From Planctomycetota bacterium (lineage in GTDB: Bacteria > Planctomycetota > Phycisphaerae > Phycisphaerales > UBA1924), in assembly GCA_023434205.1 (NCBI GenBank), contig JAEYTB010000282.1, forward strand, positions 1 to 9,426: 9,426 nt of DNA. Reading direction: 5' to 3'. Below the pieces are notes generated by a model. That model was not told the DNA's origin. It searched no databases and saw only the letters and a list, made by a program, of their open reading frames with translations. Numbering within the stretch: the stretch's first letter is position 1; each line of letters begins with the position of its first letter. Below, in pieces: positions 1 to 5,243 of the stretch. The translations under genes were made by a program, and so were the position numbers.

Positions 1-128
1 GTCTCGCCGAAGACCTGGATGTTGACGAAGAGGATGCCCAGGAGGGCGACGCCGCGGACGAGGTCGAGGGCGTGGATGCGCTCGGAATCGGCGGTGGGGG
101 CGAGGGTAGGTTCGGCGGGCATGGCCAT
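1..128 (-). CDS. DUF418 / YeiB-type membrane protein, N-terminal fragment
   Basis: Only the first 42 codons are inside the window; the gene continues past position 1. The visible product starts MAMPAEPTLAPTADSERIHA, followed by a hydrophobic stretch with LDLVRGVALLGILFVNI at about residues 21-37. A short polar N-terminus, then R-x-x-ALD-x-x-RG-x-ALLGI and N-I at the start of the first membrane helix, is the signature I associate with the DUF418 (YeiB) family of polytopic inner-membrane proteins of uncertain, possibly transport-related, function. The start could be the ATG at 126-128 or the ATG at 120-122; neither has a clear Shine-Dalgarno sequence. It lies downstream of the VOC gene on the same strand, but a hairpin at 179-210 probably separates the two units. 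A heparan-alpha-glucosaminide N-acetyltransferase-type protein is an alternative, since it has a similar first helix. Confidence 0.7.
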   Translation of the reverse strand, partial: MAMPAEPTLAPTADSERIHALDLVRGVALLGILFVNIQVFGE

Positions 129-178
129 AGCTTACCCGGGCGCGGCAGGACCCGATCCCGCGTCGGCGCGTGTACAAC

Positions 179-210
179 CCGGGACTTCGGCGGTGCCGCC
201 TCAGTCCCGG
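179..210 (-). terminator. GC-rich hairpin after the VOC gene, likely 3'-end/terminator
   Basis: An 8-bp perfect stem (CCGGGACT 179-186 with AGTCCCGG 203-210) encloses a 2x2 internal mismatch and a second stem (GGCG 189-192 with CGCC 197-200). On the minus strand it begins 15 bases after the VOC stop codon at 226. There is no run of T after the stem on the minus strand, so intrinsic termination of the textbook kind is not assured; it may instead protect the mRNA 3' end. Confidence 0.5.
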
Positions 211-225
211 CGTCGGGCGTTGAGG

Positions 226-705
226 TCAGCCGTTGATCGCCGCCTGGATCCGTGCCACGTCGATCTTGGACATCGTCATCATGGACTCGAAGGCGCGTTT
301 GGCGGTGTCGCCGCCCTTGGCGAGGGCCTCGGTCAGGATGCGGGGGGTGATCTGCCAGGAGAGGCCCCACTTGTCCTTGCACCAGCCGCACTGGCTGGGC
401 TGGCCGCCGTTCTGGATGATGGCGTTCCAGTAGCGGTCGGTCTCGGCCTGGTCGTCGGTGGCGATCTGGAAAGAGAAGGCCTCGGAGTGCTTGAAGGCGG
501 GGCCGCCGTTGAGGCCCAGGCACGGGATGCCGCAGACGGTGAAGTCCACGGTCAGGACATCGCCCTTCTTGCCGCTGGGGTAGTCGGAGGGGGCGCGGAA
601 GACGGCCTTGACCTCGCTGTTGGGGAACGTCTGCGCGTAGAAGCGGGCGGCCTCCTCGGCGTCGTTGTTGTACCAGAGGCAGATGGTGTTCTTGGGGGTG
701 GTCAT
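226..705 (-). CDS. PhnB-like VOC superfamily protein (3-dmu-9_3-mt domain)
   Basis: A 159-residue protein of the vicinal-oxygen-chelate (glyoxalase/bleomycin-resistance) fold, of the type often mislabelled 3-demethylubiquinone-9 3-methyltransferase. Visible family landmarks are the N-terminal CLWYNNDAEEAARFYAQTFP at residues 9-28, LNGGPAFKHSEAFSFQ at 65-80, DDQAETDRYW at 84-93 and CGWCKDKWGLSWQITP at 106-121. Length matches the single-domain family. Most members are uncharacterised cytoplasmic proteins; they fold like metalloenzymes, but no substrate can be assigned here. The ATG at 703-705 is supported by AAGGA (713-717 on the plus axis) 7 bases upstream. It follows fabF on the same strand, but a strong hairpin at 747-767 lies between, so it is probably its own unit. 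Family assignment is firm, biochemical role unknown. Confidence 0.93.
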   Translation of the reverse strand: MTTPKNTICLWYNNDAEEAARFYAQTFPNSEVKAVFRAPSDYPSGKKGDVLTVDFTVCGIPCLGLNGGPAFKHSEAFSFQIATDDQAETDRYWNAIIQNGGQPSQCGWCKDKWGLSWQITPRILTEALAKGGDTAKRAFESMMTMSKIDVARIQAAING

Positions 706-746
706 GGGGGAGTCCTTGTTGAGAGTGCGCGAAGGATAAACCGCAC

Positions 747-767
747 ACAGCCGCGAAGCGCGGCTGT
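747..767 (-). terminator. Perfect 9-bp hairpin downstream of fabF
   Basis: ACAGCCGCG (747-755) and CGCGGCTGT (759-767) form a perfect 9-bp stem around a 3-base loop (AAG on the plus strand, CTT on the minus). It begins 24 bases past the fabF stop on the minus strand. Downstream on the minus strand is GTGCGGTTTAT, with only a weak T-rich patch. Best read as the end of the acpP-fabF transcript. The same GAAGC core recurs in the hairpin at 5205-5227. Confidence 0.55.
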
Positions 768-791
768 ATCGCTCCCTAACGGTCGCGGTTC

Positions 792-2078
792 CTATTCGTA
801 GCGGCCGGCGATCAGCGTCACGTTGTGGCCGCCGAAGCCGAAGGTGTTGTTCATCGCGTACTTGATCCGCCGCTCGCGGGCGTGGTGGGGGATCAGGTCG
901 ATGTCGAAGTTCTCATCCGGGCTGTCGAGGTTGATGGTGGGGGGGATGACACCATCACGCACGGCGTGGATGCAGGCGATGAGCTCAACCGCGCCGCTGG
1001 CGCCCAGGCAGTGCCCGTGCATTGACTTGGTCGAACTCATCAGCAGCCTGCCGCCGGTGGACTTGCGGGCGTGGTTGCCGAACACCCGCATCACCGCGGC
1101 GACCTCGGCCTTGTCGCCCAGGGGGGTGGAAGTGCCGTGGGCGTTGATGTAGTCGATCTGCTCGGGGCGGAGGCCGCCGTCCTGCATGGCCATCATCATG
1201 GAGCGTGCGGCGCCGGAGCCCTCGGGGTCGGGGGCGGTGATGTGGCCGGCGTCGCCGGAGTTTCCGGCGGAGATGAGCTCGGCGTAAATCGTGGCGCCGC
1301 GCTTCTTCGCGTGCTCCTCGGTCTCCAGAACAAAGATCGCGGCGCCCTCGGACAGGACAAAGCCGTCGCGGTCCTTGTCGAAGGGGCGGCTGGCCTTGGT
1401 GGGGGCGTCGTTGCGCGTGGAGAGGGCCTTCATCACCATGAAGGCGCCGACGCACAGCGGCGTGCAGGCGGCCTCGGCGCCGCCGGCGAGCATGACATCG
1501 GCCCAGCCGCGCCGGAGGATGTTCATGGCGTCGGCGATGGCGTGGCCCGAGGAGGCGCAGGCGGTGGCGTGGGTGGAGGCCGGGCCGCGGAGGCCGTAGC
1601 GGATGCTGATGTTGCCGGTGGCGGCGTTGGCCATCAGACGCGGGACGGTGAAGGGGTTGATGCGGTGGGGCCCCTTCTCCTTCATGGTGAGGACGCCCTG
1701 CTCGATCGTGCTGATGCCGCCGATGCCCGAGCCCACCACCACGCCGCACCGGTCGTGGTCCTCCTTGGAGAAGTCGATGCCGGAGTGCCTGACCGCCTCT
1801 TCCGCGGCACCCAGACCCAGCTGGCTGAAGCGGTCGAGCCGCTTGGCCTCGCGGTGGTCGAGGATGGCGCCGACATCCCAGCCCTTGACCTGCCCGCCGA
1901 TGCAGACATCCCAGGAGTCGGAATAGCGGGCGAAGTCCTCACCCTCGATCTGGGTGATGCCGGAGCGGCCTTCGCGCATGCCGGCCCAGGTGGAGGGGGC
2001 GTCATGGCCGAGGTTGGTGAGCGCACCCATGCCCGTGATCACGATGCGTGCACCGGGGTCTGCGGGGTATGGGCTCAC
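792..2078 (-). CDS. fabF: Beta-ketoacyl-ACP synthase II (FabF)
   Basis: A 428-residue condensing enzyme of type II fatty-acid synthesis. It elongates acyl-ACP with malonyl-ACP by decarboxylative Claisen condensation in the cytoplasm. The catalytic triad is intact: Cys174 in ATACASSGHA, His314 in NAHGTSTPLGD and His356 in the segment STKSMHGHCLGASG (349-362), which also carries Lys351. The N-terminal strand RIVITGMGALTNLG (11-24) and the C-terminal glycine-rich NTFGFGGHN (411-419) are also typical. The start is GTG at 2076-2078, since no ATG lies before the first core strand. A GGGAG (2089-2093) sits 10 bases upstream, which is rather long, and it overlaps a small hairpin. It lies 114 bases downstream of acpP on the same strand and presumably shares its promoter. 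A KAS domain from a polyketide cluster is less likely, given the acpP neighbour and the stand-alone length. Confidence 0.97.
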   Translation of the reverse strand: MSPYPADPGARIVITGMGALTNLGHDAPSTWAGMREGRSGITQIEGEDFARYSDSWDVCIGGQVKGWDVGAILDHREAKRLDRFSQLGLGAAEEAVRHSGIDFSKEDHDRCGVVVGSGIGGISTIEQGVLTMKEKGPHRINPFTVPRLMANAATGNISIRYGLRGPASTHATACASSGHAIADAMNILRRGWADVMLAGGAEAACTPLCVGAFMVMKALSTRNDAPTKASRPFDKDRDGFVLSEGAAIFVLETEEHAKKRGATIYAELISAGNSGDAGHITAPDPEGSGAARSMMMAMQDGGLRPEQIDYINAHGTSTPLGDKAEVAAVMRVFGNHARKSTGGRLLMSSTKSMHGHCLGASGAVELIACIHAVRDGVIPPTINLDSPDENFDIDLIPHHARERRIKYAMNNTFGFGGHNVTLIAGRYE

Positions 2079-2086
2079 TGGATCAG

Positions 2087-2099
2087 CACTCCCTGAGTG
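2087..2099 (-). promoter_or_regulatory. Small hairpin covering the fabF ribosome binding site
   Basis: CACTC (2087-2091) and GAGTG (2095-2099) form a 5-bp stem with a 3-base loop. On the minus strand the presumed fabF Shine-Dalgarno GGGAG (2089-2093) lies half in the stem and half in the loop. If formed in the mRNA, it would lower fabF translation relative to acpP. The stem is short, so this is suggestive only. Confidence 0.35.
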
Positions 2100-2105
2100 G
2101 GTGGT

Positions 2106-2124
2106 CGGCGCAGTTTTTGCGCCG
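2106..2124 (-). promoter_or_regulatory. acpP-fabF intercistronic hairpin
   Basis: CGGCGCA (2106-2112) and TGCGCCG (2118-2124) are perfect complements around a 5-base loop that reads AAAAC on the minus strand. It lies in the 114-base gap between acpP and fabF, 27 bases ahead of the fabF start codon. There is no U-tract on the minus strand after it. It could act as a partial terminator or as an mRNA stabiliser for the acpP segment. Confidence 0.45.
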
Positions 2125-2192
2125 TGCCAACGGTCACAGGGATTGTGGCCGGGAACGACGCGTTCTCAAGGGCCCCGGCGGGACCACGGGGG

Positions 2193-2441
2193 TCAGGCGA
2201 CGCCGTGCTGCTGCTTGATGAACTCGATGGCGTCGCCGACGGTCTTGATCTTTTCGGCCTGCTCGTCGGGGATATCGGTCTCGAACGCTTCCTCGAGCTC
2301 CATGACCAGTTCAACCTGGTCAAGGCTGTCGGCGTTGAGGTCGTCGGTGAAGCTCATTTCACGCGTAATCTTGGCCTTGTCGTGGCCCATCTGCTGCGCC
2401 ACGATTTCGACGACCTTCGCTTCAATCTCTTGCTCGGTCAC
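2193..2441 (-). CDS. acpP: Acyl carrier protein
   Basis: An 82-residue acidic carrier protein that holds growing acyl chains on a 4'-phosphopantetheine arm for the fatty-acid synthase enzymes. The attachment serine is Ser39 in FTDDLNADSLDQVELVM (31-47). The rest follows the four-helix ACP pattern, with EEAFETDIPDEQAEKI at 50-65 and VGDAIEFI at 68-75. I place the start at GTG 2439-2441: GGAG (2449-2452) lies exactly 7 bases upstream, and the resulting length is normal for ACP. A longer reading from an ATG at 2498 would add 19 basic residues (MRRCKAREERFLSD...) unlike any ACP N-terminus. It is the first gene after the promoter at 2527-2554, with a leader of about 78 bases, and is followed by fabF, its direct partner. 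Other fab genes are not in the window. Confidence 0.96.
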   Translation of the reverse strand: MTEQEIEAKVVEIVAQQMGHDKAKITREMSFTDDLNADSLDQVELVMELEEAFETDIPDEQAEKIKTVGDAIEFIKQQHGVA

Positions 2442-2448
2442 GATCGAT

Positions 2449-2452
2449 CTCC
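2449..2452 (-). promoter_or_regulatory. Shine-Dalgarno deciding the acpP GTG start
   Basis: GGAG on the minus strand, 7 bases before the GTG at 2439-2441. This spacing favours the 82-residue product over the upstream ATG at 2498. Confidence 0.75.
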
Positions 2453-2526
2453 GTAAGTCACTGAGAAACCGCTCCTCCCGGGCCTTACACCGACGCACGG
2501 CCGGGGGAGTCCCTCACGCGGGGCGG

Positions 2527-2554
2527 ATTATACGCCATCGCGTCACGCTGCCAA
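2527..2554 (-). promoter_or_regulatory. Sigma-70-type promoter of acpP-fabF
   Basis: On the minus strand TTGGCA (2549-2554, 5 of 6 matches to TTGACA) is followed after 16 bases by TATAAT (2527-2532, a perfect -10 box). In this GC-rich region such a pair is unlikely to be chance. Transcription would start near 2520, giving acpP a leader of about 78 bases. I did not find an equally good promoter facing the other way toward the DUF1444 gene. Confidence 0.8.
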
Positions 2555-2620
2555 CTCGGGCGGGGCGCGAACCCGTCCGTACCCCTTCCCGCGGGGGATA
2601 GCGCTCGCGCGGGTCCTTGC

Positions 2621-2663
2621 GCCGGTTCGGGTTATGACGGCACTCGAACCGGCTAAACCCGAA
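2621..2663. repeat. Two overlapping inverted repeats upstream of the DUF1444 gene
   Basis: GCCGGTTCG (2621-2629) pairs perfectly with CGAACCGGC (2645-2653). The overlapping TTCGGGTT (2626-2633) pairs perfectly with AACCCGAA (2656-2663). The two pairings share bases 2626-2629 and cannot both form fully in one strand. They could be paired operator half-sites for a dimeric regulator or alternative RNA folds. No known operator is recognised. Confidence 0.5.
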
Positions 2664-2691
2664 AGTCAGAACAGGCACTTCTGGTACCCGT

Positions 2692-2770
2692 ATCGGAGTC
2701 CGATGACACCCCTTGCAGGATTGGTCCACGGGCGGAGACGCCCGGTCCTGCGGCGGGGATGCGTCATCGG
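2692..2770 (+). promoter_or_regulatory. Structured leader: long nested hairpin with a competing stem
   Basis: Four stacked helices can be drawn by eye: 2700-2707 with 2763-2770 (8 bp), 2709-2712 with 2755-2758 (4 bp), 2715-2720 with 2746-2751 (6 bp) and 2729-2734 with 2739-2744 (6 bp). The last is closed by GAGA, a GNRA-type tetraloop. All 24 pairs are Watson-Crick. In addition ATCGG (2692-2696) can pair with CCGAT (2700-2704) across a 3-base loop and would displace the outer helix, because 2766-2770 carries the same ATCGG. It ends 43 bases before the DUF1444 start codon. It matches no riboswitch class I know; a cis-regulatory RNA, a REP-like palindrome or a transcription attenuator are all possible. 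Confidence 0.5.
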
Positions 2771-2801
2771 CCCCGCCGGATTGCCCAACATGATGCGAAA
2801 T

Positions 2802-2806
2802 AAGGA
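2802..2806 (+). promoter_or_regulatory. Shine-Dalgarno deciding the DUF1444 gene start
   Basis: AAGGA lies 7 bases before the ATG at 2814-2816. The in-frame ATGs further upstream (at 2790, at 2793 and earlier) have no comparable sequence. Confidence 0.75.
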
Positions 2807-2813
2807 CTGGGCC

Positions 2814-3629
2814 ATGGGCGTGATGCCGCGGGAACCCGAAGCGTTTGCTGAAACCGTCGCGGAGATGCTGCGCCGGCTTCAGCCCGAGTACTCCATCAAC
2901 CTCGTGGGCCCCCGCGAGCTGCTCGTCAACGGGCGGCGGCTCGACCTCGAGAACCTGTACCGGATGGTCACGCACGAGCCCGGCCGCGGCACGGAGATCG
3001 TCGAGCACTACCTGGAGCAGCTCTTCGCGGGCGACGCGATGCAGCTCATGGCCATGTCGCTGGACTTTGCCCGCAACCGCATCATGCCGCGGATCCAGCC
3101 CGAGAGCATCTTCCAGCACCTCTCGCGGGAGCAGGTGGCGCACGTGCCGTTCGTGAACGACACGGTGGTGGTGTTCGTGACGGACCTGCCGCACATGACG
3201 GTCAGCATCACCGTGGAGCAGCTGGTCCGGTGGAAGCTGAGCATCGATGAGGTGGAGGACATCGCCCGCCAGAACCTGGACGCGTACGCGCCGGAGCTGG
3301 AGGTGCAGATCGTGGAGAGCAAGGAGGGCGGCCGCGCGGCGATCCTGTCGCAGCACGACGGGTACGACGCGGCACGACTGCTGCTGGGCGGGCTGTACGA
3401 CCGCCTCGCGCCACAGCTCGGCGGGAACTTCTACGTGGCGACCCCCGCGCGGGACATGTTCGTGGCGTTCAGCCCCGGGCCGGAGCCCTTCGTGCGCCGC
3501 TTGCAGGAGCGGGTGGAGCACGACTTCAAGCGGCTGCCGTACCCGATCTCGTCGGACTTCTTCTATGTCACGCGGGATGGGGTGTGCGGGACCAAGCCGG
3601 AGGAGGCGGCGCGGGATGAGGCGGCGTAG
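2814..3629 (+). CDS. DUF1444 (UPF0354, YtpQ-like) protein
   Basis: A 271-residue cytoplasmic protein of the DUF1444 family, typified by Bacillus YtpQ, with no known biochemical role. Landmarks are FARNRIMPRIQPESIF at residues 85-100, VPFVNDTVVVFVTDLPHMTV at 111-130 followed by SIT, EVEDIARQNL at 146-155, DGYDAARLLLGGLYDRLAP at 182-200 and PARDMFVAFSPGPEP at 211-225. The length with the ATG at 2814 equals that of YtpQ-type proteins. A longer reading from 2634 adds 60 residues of low-complexity, arginine-rich sequence and is rejected. There is no signal peptide or membrane helix. It faces away from acpP across a 372-base region with strong potential RNA structure, and converges on the membrane-protein gene with a 10-base gap. 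I am confident of the family; no function is inferred. Confidence 0.9.
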   Translation: MGVMPREPEAFAETVAEMLRRLQPEYSINLVGPRELLVNGRRLDLENLYRMVTHEPGRGTEIVEHYLEQLFAGDAMQLMAMSLDFARNRIMPRIQPESIFQHLSREQVAHVPFVNDTVVVFVTDLPHMTVSITVEQLVRWKLSIDEVEDIARQNLDAYAPELEVQIVESKEGGRAAILSQHDGYDAARLLLGGLYDRLAPQLGGNFYVATPARDMFVAFSPGPEPFVRRLQERVEHDFKRLPYPISSDFFYVTRDGVCGTKPEEAARDEAA

Positions 3630-3639
3630 TCAGCCGGAT

Positions 3640-4716
3640 TTAGTCCTGCCCTCGTTCGGACTCGTCCAGCCGCTTCATCTCAACCTGTTTCTCTCGCAGC
3701 GACTGGATGCTTTTGCAGGCTGTGTCGAAGGTCGGGGCCCAGTCGTCGGCATTAGGGCCGCCGAAGCGAACGATGTTTCCATCGCGCGTCCAATGGCCCC
3801 AGGCCTCGTGCAGAATGCGCCAGTAGGTATCCTGGGTTGTCAGAATGTCATGCTCGACCACGTGGAGGCGGTAGGCGATTGCGTCGGGGGCCATCTTGGA
3901 CAGGAACGCGACGATGTCCGGGTCGGCCAGCCTGGCTTGGGCGTCGGCGGAGTTCAAGCGTTGAGTTACGCGCTGCGAAATGCCCGCCATCGATTCCATG
4001 AACGCGGTGTGTTCAGCGATGACAGCCCGGAGGCACTCTCGGCGTGCTTCGATGGCATCGACGGAACGGATGTTGTCGACGCTCAGGCCACCGAGGGCGT
4101 CATACTCGGCGACGAAGGATTGGTAACGAGCACCCGTCTCGAAGATTCGGACCATCTCCTCGGCCAGGACCAACTTGTGAGTTACGGCCCGCGTGGGCAG
4201 GCCCTTGGCGAGCGTGTTCAGCTCGGCGGCCCCGGCACTGGCCACCGGCCACATGTCGGCGTTGCTACCGCCCATGTCCTTGATTTCGCGGAGCCGGGCG
4301 TGATGAGCTGCCTCTGCGCGGTCGAACTCGGCGATGCGCCTCGCTGTCCGGGCACGGCTGAAGACCATGACAAAGATCGAAAGCACCACGCACGCCACTG
4401 CGAGCAGCGCGGTTACACCGGGCCAGCGTGACCAGCGGCGGCTGGCGCGGTCGATGAGCGCCGCAATGCCTACGACCACGAGAAAGGCGAGAAACGAGCC
4501 GCCGACGGCGCGGCCATACCGTGCGTAGTCGTGGACTTCCATGAACACCGGCACCAGGAGAATGGGCGCCCAGAAGATCACGCCCCCCAGGATCAGTGCC
4601 ACCTTGTGGACCCGTGCGAGGGGCCGTCCGGCACGCTGGTCGGTCACCGGTGGAAGTGGTAGCTCGAGCGGGGTGGGGGCTTCCATTGGGGTCCAGTCTA
4701 GCGGCGACCAAGCCAT
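3640..4716 (-). CDS. Unrecognised three-helix membrane protein
   Basis: I do not recognise this 358-residue protein. It has a proline-rich N-terminus (residues 9-23, TPMEAPTPLELPLPP), three hydrophobic segments at about 39-58, 72-88 and 101-119, then a 240-residue soluble, mostly helical tail. The tail begins with a basic, heptad-like stretch (121-146, RARTARR...HHARLREIKD), which may form a coiled coil, and ends with a tryptophan-containing part (WRILHEAWGHWTRDG, 299-313) and a charged C-terminus. Start ATG 4714-4716 has AGGGA (4722-4726) 5 bases upstream; an open frame continues to 5220 but is arginine/proline/histidine-rich antisense of the next gene. An odd number of helices would place the tail outside the cytoplasm, although the arginines after helix 3 argue the other way. 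Codon use (CTA, GGA, GCA, CCA, CGT) is more mixed than in fabF. It could be a sensor or scaffold, but nothing shows this. Confidence 0.75.
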   Translation of the reverse strand: MAWSPLDWTPMEAPTPLELPLPPVTDQRAGRPLARVHKVALILGGVIFWAPILLVPVFMEVHDYARYGRAVGGSFLAFLVVVGIAALIDRASRRWSRWPGVTALLAVACVVLSIFVMVFSRARTARRIAEFDRAEAAHHARLREIKDMGGSNADMWPVASAGAAELNTLAKGLPTRAVTHKLVLAEEMVRIFETGARYQSFVAEYDALGGLSVDNIRSVDAIEARRECLRAVIAEHTAFMESMAGISQRVTQRLNSADAQARLADPDIVAFLSKMAPDAIAYRLHVVEHDILTTQDTYWRILHEAWGHWTRDGNIVRFGGPNADDWAPTFDTACKSIQSLREKQVEMKRLDESERGQD

Positions 4717-4754
4717 CACCGTCCCTTTATGGACCAGCACTGAGCTGCATGGCT

Positions 4755-4769
4755 GGTGCCCGCGGCACC
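4755..4769. repeat. Short inverted repeat between divergent genes
   Basis: GGTGCC (4755-4760) and GGCACC (4764-4769) are perfect 6-bp arms around CGC. It sits in the 72-base gap between the divergent membrane-protein and CoA-binding genes, where an operator or promoter-proximal hairpin would be expected. No other evidence. Confidence 0.3.
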
Positions 4770-4788
4770 TGGGAGTCATACTGCTGGG

Positions 4789-5193
4789 ATGAGTACCGCG
4801 GACCCGATCGCGTCGTTTCTGGCTGGTTCGGCGTTTGCCGTGGCGGGGGCTTCGAGCAACCGGGCGAAGTATGGGAACATGGTGCTGCGGTGCTACACGC
4901 AGAACGGGATCCGCGCGTACCCGGTGAACCCCAACGAGGCGGAGATCGAGGGGCTGAAGGCATACCCGACGCTGGCGGAGCTGCCCGAGCGGGTGCACGG
5001 GGTGTCGATCATCACGCCGCGGTGGGTTACGGCGCGGCTGGTGGATGATGCGATCGCGCTGGGGATCAAGCACCTGTGGATGCAGCCGGGGGCGGAGAGC
5101 TACCCGGCGATCGAGCGGGCGCAGGCGGCGGGGGTGAGCGTGATCCACTCTGGGCCGTGTTTGCTGGTGGTGCTGGGGTTTCGGGATGAGTGA
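4789..5193 (+). CDS. CoA-binding domain protein (YccU/CoA_binding_2 type)
   Basis: A 134-residue single-domain Rossmann-fold protein. Residues 16-30 (FAVAGASSNRAKYGN) form the nucleotide-binding first strand and loop, YPVNPNEAEIEGLKAYPTLAELP (44-66 overall) is the characteristic second part, and WMQPGAES (97-104) and SGPCLLV (121-127) complete the family pattern. These are stand-alone relatives of the succinyl-CoA synthetase alpha CoA-binding domain; the physiological role is largely unknown and binding of CoA is inferred from the fold. Start ATG 4789 gives the family length. A GTG at 4756 in frame would add an unlikely 11 residues. No close Shine-Dalgarno is present (GGGAG at 4771-4775 is 13 bases away), while CATACT (4777-4782) lies 6 bases upstream like a -10 box, so leaderless expression is possible. 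It is followed by a hairpin and then the amidotransferase gene. Confidence 0.92.
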   Translation: MSTADPIASFLAGSAFAVAGASSNRAKYGNMVLRCYTQNGIRAYPVNPNEAEIEGLKAYPTLAELPERVHGVSIITPRWVTARLVDDAIALGIKHLWMQPGAESYPAIERAQAAGVSVIHSGPCLLVVLGFRDE

Positions 5194-5204
5194 GGGAGAG
5201 AAGA

Positions 5205-5227
5205 CACGATCATGAAGCATGATCGTG
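5205..5227 (+). terminator. Perfect 10-bp hairpin between CoA-binding and amidotransferase genes
   Basis: CACGATCATG (5205-5214) and CATGATCGTG (5218-5227) are perfect arms around AAG. It begins 12 bases after the CoA-binding stop and ends 16 bases before the amidotransferase GTG. There is no U-tract. It could end the first transcript, or control the second gene as a leader structure or operator. It shares loop and closing pair (GAAGC) with the hairpin at 747-767. Confidence 0.5.
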
Positions 5228-5243
5228 GCACGTATCCTTCTAC

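Larger units (their letters stand above)
2442..2813. other. Divergent intergenic region between acpP and the DUF1444 gene
   Basis: 372 bases without a supported gene. The left part holds the acpP ribosome binding site, leader and promoter (2449-2554). The region 2555-2620 is GC-rich, with an 8-base palindrome CCCGCGGG at 2588-2595, and otherwise I see nothing in it. 2621-2663 contains two overlapping inverted repeats, and 2692-2770 a long nested hairpin with a competing short stem. 2790-2816 includes ATGs in frame with the DUF1444 gene and its ribosome binding site. An open frame from 2634 runs through the region in frame with the gene, but its 60 extra residues look unlike protein and coincide with the palindromes, so I treat it as non-coding. 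Confidence 0.7.

Noticed and set aside
1071..2096. Long plus-strand open frame of 341 codons opposite fabF
   Set aside because: It is antisense of a gene with all catalytic motifs. Its composition (Gly, Ala, Val, Asp-rich) is what an antisense frame of a GC-rich gene gives.
2442..2498. N-terminal extension of acpP to an ATG at 2498
   Set aside because: It adds 19 basic residues unlike any ACP, and the internal GTG at 2441 has an ideally spaced GGAG and gives the normal ACP length.
2655..2707. Hammerhead-ribozyme-like core fragments (CCGAAA at 2659-2664 and CCGATGA at 2700-2706)
   Set aside because: The CUGANGA core is altered at its second base, and the flanking stretches cannot form the required second stem in any circular order.
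2634..2813. N-terminal extension of the DUF1444 protein by 60 residues
   Set aside because: The added sequence is not protein-like, overlaps palindromes and lacks a ribosome binding site. The ATG at 2814 has AAGGA 7 bases upstream and gives the family length.
3247..4431. Plus-strand open frame of 394 codons spanning the DUF1444 end and the membrane-protein gene
   Set aside because: It is out of frame with the DUF1444 gene in its first part and antisense to the membrane protein in the rest; the arginine/serine/tryptophan-rich start is typical of a shadow frame.
4717..5220. N-terminal extension of the membrane protein to 526 residues
   Set aside because: The extension is Arg/Pro/His-rich, lies antisense to the CoA-binding gene, and the ATG at 4716 has its own ribosome binding site.
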